Of a stretch of 64,000 nucleotides of DNA, positions 63,247-64,000 are shown piece after piece. The DNA lies in the NCBI GenBank assembly GCA_036927565.1, contig JAYESD010000001.1:112573110-112637109 (forward strand). Reading direction: 5' to 3'. A program made the translations under genes and the position numbers. The stretch comes from Tuctoria greenei. Its lineage: Eukaryota; Streptophyta; Magnoliopsida; Poales; Poaceae. Under the pieces are notes generated by a model, which ran no database searches, was not told the DNA's origin, and worked only from the letters and a program-made list of their open reading frames with translations. Each line of letters starts with the position of its first letter. Within the stretch, counting starts at the first letter, position 1.

Positions 63247-64000
63247 TTAAGTGTAGAACTTACGGAGGTGCTCGATGTTCCAAGGATTTGGGAGAGGTGT
63301 CCCATCCTCGGTAGCCAAGCGAACGCTTCCGGGACGGGATACTTTAATCACTCGGAAGGGCCCCTCCCAGCCGGGGGAGAGTTTGTTTAACCCTTCTCTG
63401 GATAGTATTCTCCGTAGCACCAGATCGCCTTCCTCGAGATGTCGGTTGTGTACATGCCGCTGGTGATAACGCCGTAGAGCTTGACGATATCGGGCATTCC
63501 GAACAGCTGCTTGGCACCTTCCCTCCTCAAGGAGGTCTAGGTCTTCACGCCGGAGCTGGTCCTGCACGGCTTCGTCGAAGGTCCGGACCCGGAGTGAACC
63601 CAAGGTGATTTCCGGAGGAAGGATTGCTTCAGCTCTGTACACCAGGAAGAAGGGTGTCTCTCCAGTTGACCGGTTTTGAGATGTCCTGTTGGCCCATAAA
63701 GTGGGAGGAAGCTCTTCGATCCAGTTGGCTCCATGTTTTTTCAAACGCTCATAGGTGCGCGTTTTGAGTCCCTTAAGGATTTCCGCATTTGCTCTCTCGG
63801 CTTGGCCATTGCTGGCTGGGTGAGCTACGGAGGCGTAGCAATCTTGTATGCCGAGGTCTTCGCAATATCCTTGGAATGCTGAGCTTGTGAATTGAGTCCC
63901 ATTATCAGTGATGATTTTGTTTGGGACTCCAAATCTGCTTACAATGGATTGCAGAAAGTTGATAGCAGATTGCTTGTTGATCGTCACAACTGGAGTTGCT
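63247..64000 (-). CDS. int: integrase C-terminal half of Tat element G, continues past the window
   Basis: At least 250 codons read without a stop from 64,000 down to 63,247. VSRFGVPNKIITDNGTQFTSS has the second catalytic Asp, ASNGQAERANAEILKGLKT the Glu. WANRTSQNRSTGETPFFLVYRAEAILPPEI and the C-terminal LSPGWEGPFRVIKV, NPWNIEHLRKFYT follow, ending as Tat integrases do. The upstream start, zinc site and first Asp are outside the window. The well-kept frame fits a younger element than F. Confidence 0.9.
   Translation of the reverse strand, partial: ATPVVTINKQSAINFLQSIVSRFGVPNKIITDNGTQFTSSAFQGYCEDLGIQDCYASVAHPASNGQAERANAEILKGLKTRTYERLKKHGANWIEELPPTLWANRTSQNRSTGETPFFLVYRAEAILPPEITLGSLRVRTFDEAVQDQLRREDLDLLEEGRCQAAVRNARYRQALRRYHQRHVHNRHLEEGDLVLRRILSREGLNKLSPGWEGPFRVIKVSRPGSVRLATEDGTPLPNPWNIEHLRKFYT

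Larger units (their letters stand above)
57114..64000 (-). mobile_element. Tat/Grande-like Ty3-gypsy element G, cut by window edge
   Basis: 3' LTR (57,114-57,962), a plus-strand additional gene (58,494-61,982), a hairpin region (62,220-62,530), pol 3' untranslated zone and the integrase on the minus strand running off the window. The order is the same as element F, but the sequence is less decayed and richer in G+C. The 5-bp flank on the left is GCATA. Confidence 0.88.

Overview
This window is plant nuclear DNA, almost certainly from a grass (Poaceae). It is heterochromatin-like sequence built from nested and broken LTR retrotransposons, with pieces of CACTA DNA transposons. No complete host gene is visible, and no tRNA, rRNA or bacterial operon. 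The grass call rests on Tat/Grande-type gypsy elements with an added reverse-strand gene, SIRE/Maximus-like copia elements with palindrome-rich LTRs, and a grass-type gypsy family whose polyprotein tail carries a TRARAR motif. Families were assigned by recognising motifs, not by database search.

Layout: 1-5.9 kb, a decayed plus-strand copia (A) and its LTR-like 3' part. 6.0-6.8 kb, LTR-like repeat R. 7.1-8.35 kb, a minus-strand CACTA tnp2 transposase pseudogene. 8.4-14.5 kb, a plus-strand gypsy (D) with tail, LTR, PBS, gag, protease and RT; a solo copia LTR with a perfect 5-bp duplication sits inside its RT. 14.5-15.4 kb, minus-strand repeat R and copia fragments. 15.4-26.4 kb, Tat/Grande-like gypsy F: pol on the minus strand, an extra two-exon gene on the plus strand, and a hairpin minisatellite between them. 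26.6-28.6 kb, a tandem 892-bp tail+LTR array of family D, fused to a chromovirus pol (E, 28.6-31.2 kb) with a 2.75-kb 3' LTR (to 33.96 kb). 33.96-34.59 kb, a Tat fragment. 34.59-51.83 kb, minus-strand copia B, split in its gag by the complete plus-strand copia C (38,562-49,881). 51.8-57.1 kb, CACTA-like ends, GC-rich low-complexity DNA, a chromovirus LTR fragment and possible host-gene remnants. 57.1-64 kb, a second Tat/Grande-like element (G), cut by the window edge.

Only a few reading frames survive well. These are the 497-503-aa non-pol gene of copia C, the 3' exon of the reverse-strand gene of G, the integrase of G, and the integrase of B with a single stop. The gag-pol genes elsewhere carry many stops, frameshifts and deletions, so most elements could move only with help from other copies.

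The most interesting structure is in non-pol DNA. Copia C has an internal promoter made of the same CCGGACTAGTCCGG palindromes as its LTR, followed by a TATA box, a likely 5'-UTR intron and an intact nuclear-type protein. Unrelated LTR families carry arrays of one palindrome theme (CGGAY, 1-2 bases, RTCCG). Tat LTRs carry an exact 55-bp array of ACGTGG boxes. The Tat reverse-strand gene keeps an intron position and a 10-residue repeat in both copies, and its downstream hairpins show compensating base changes.
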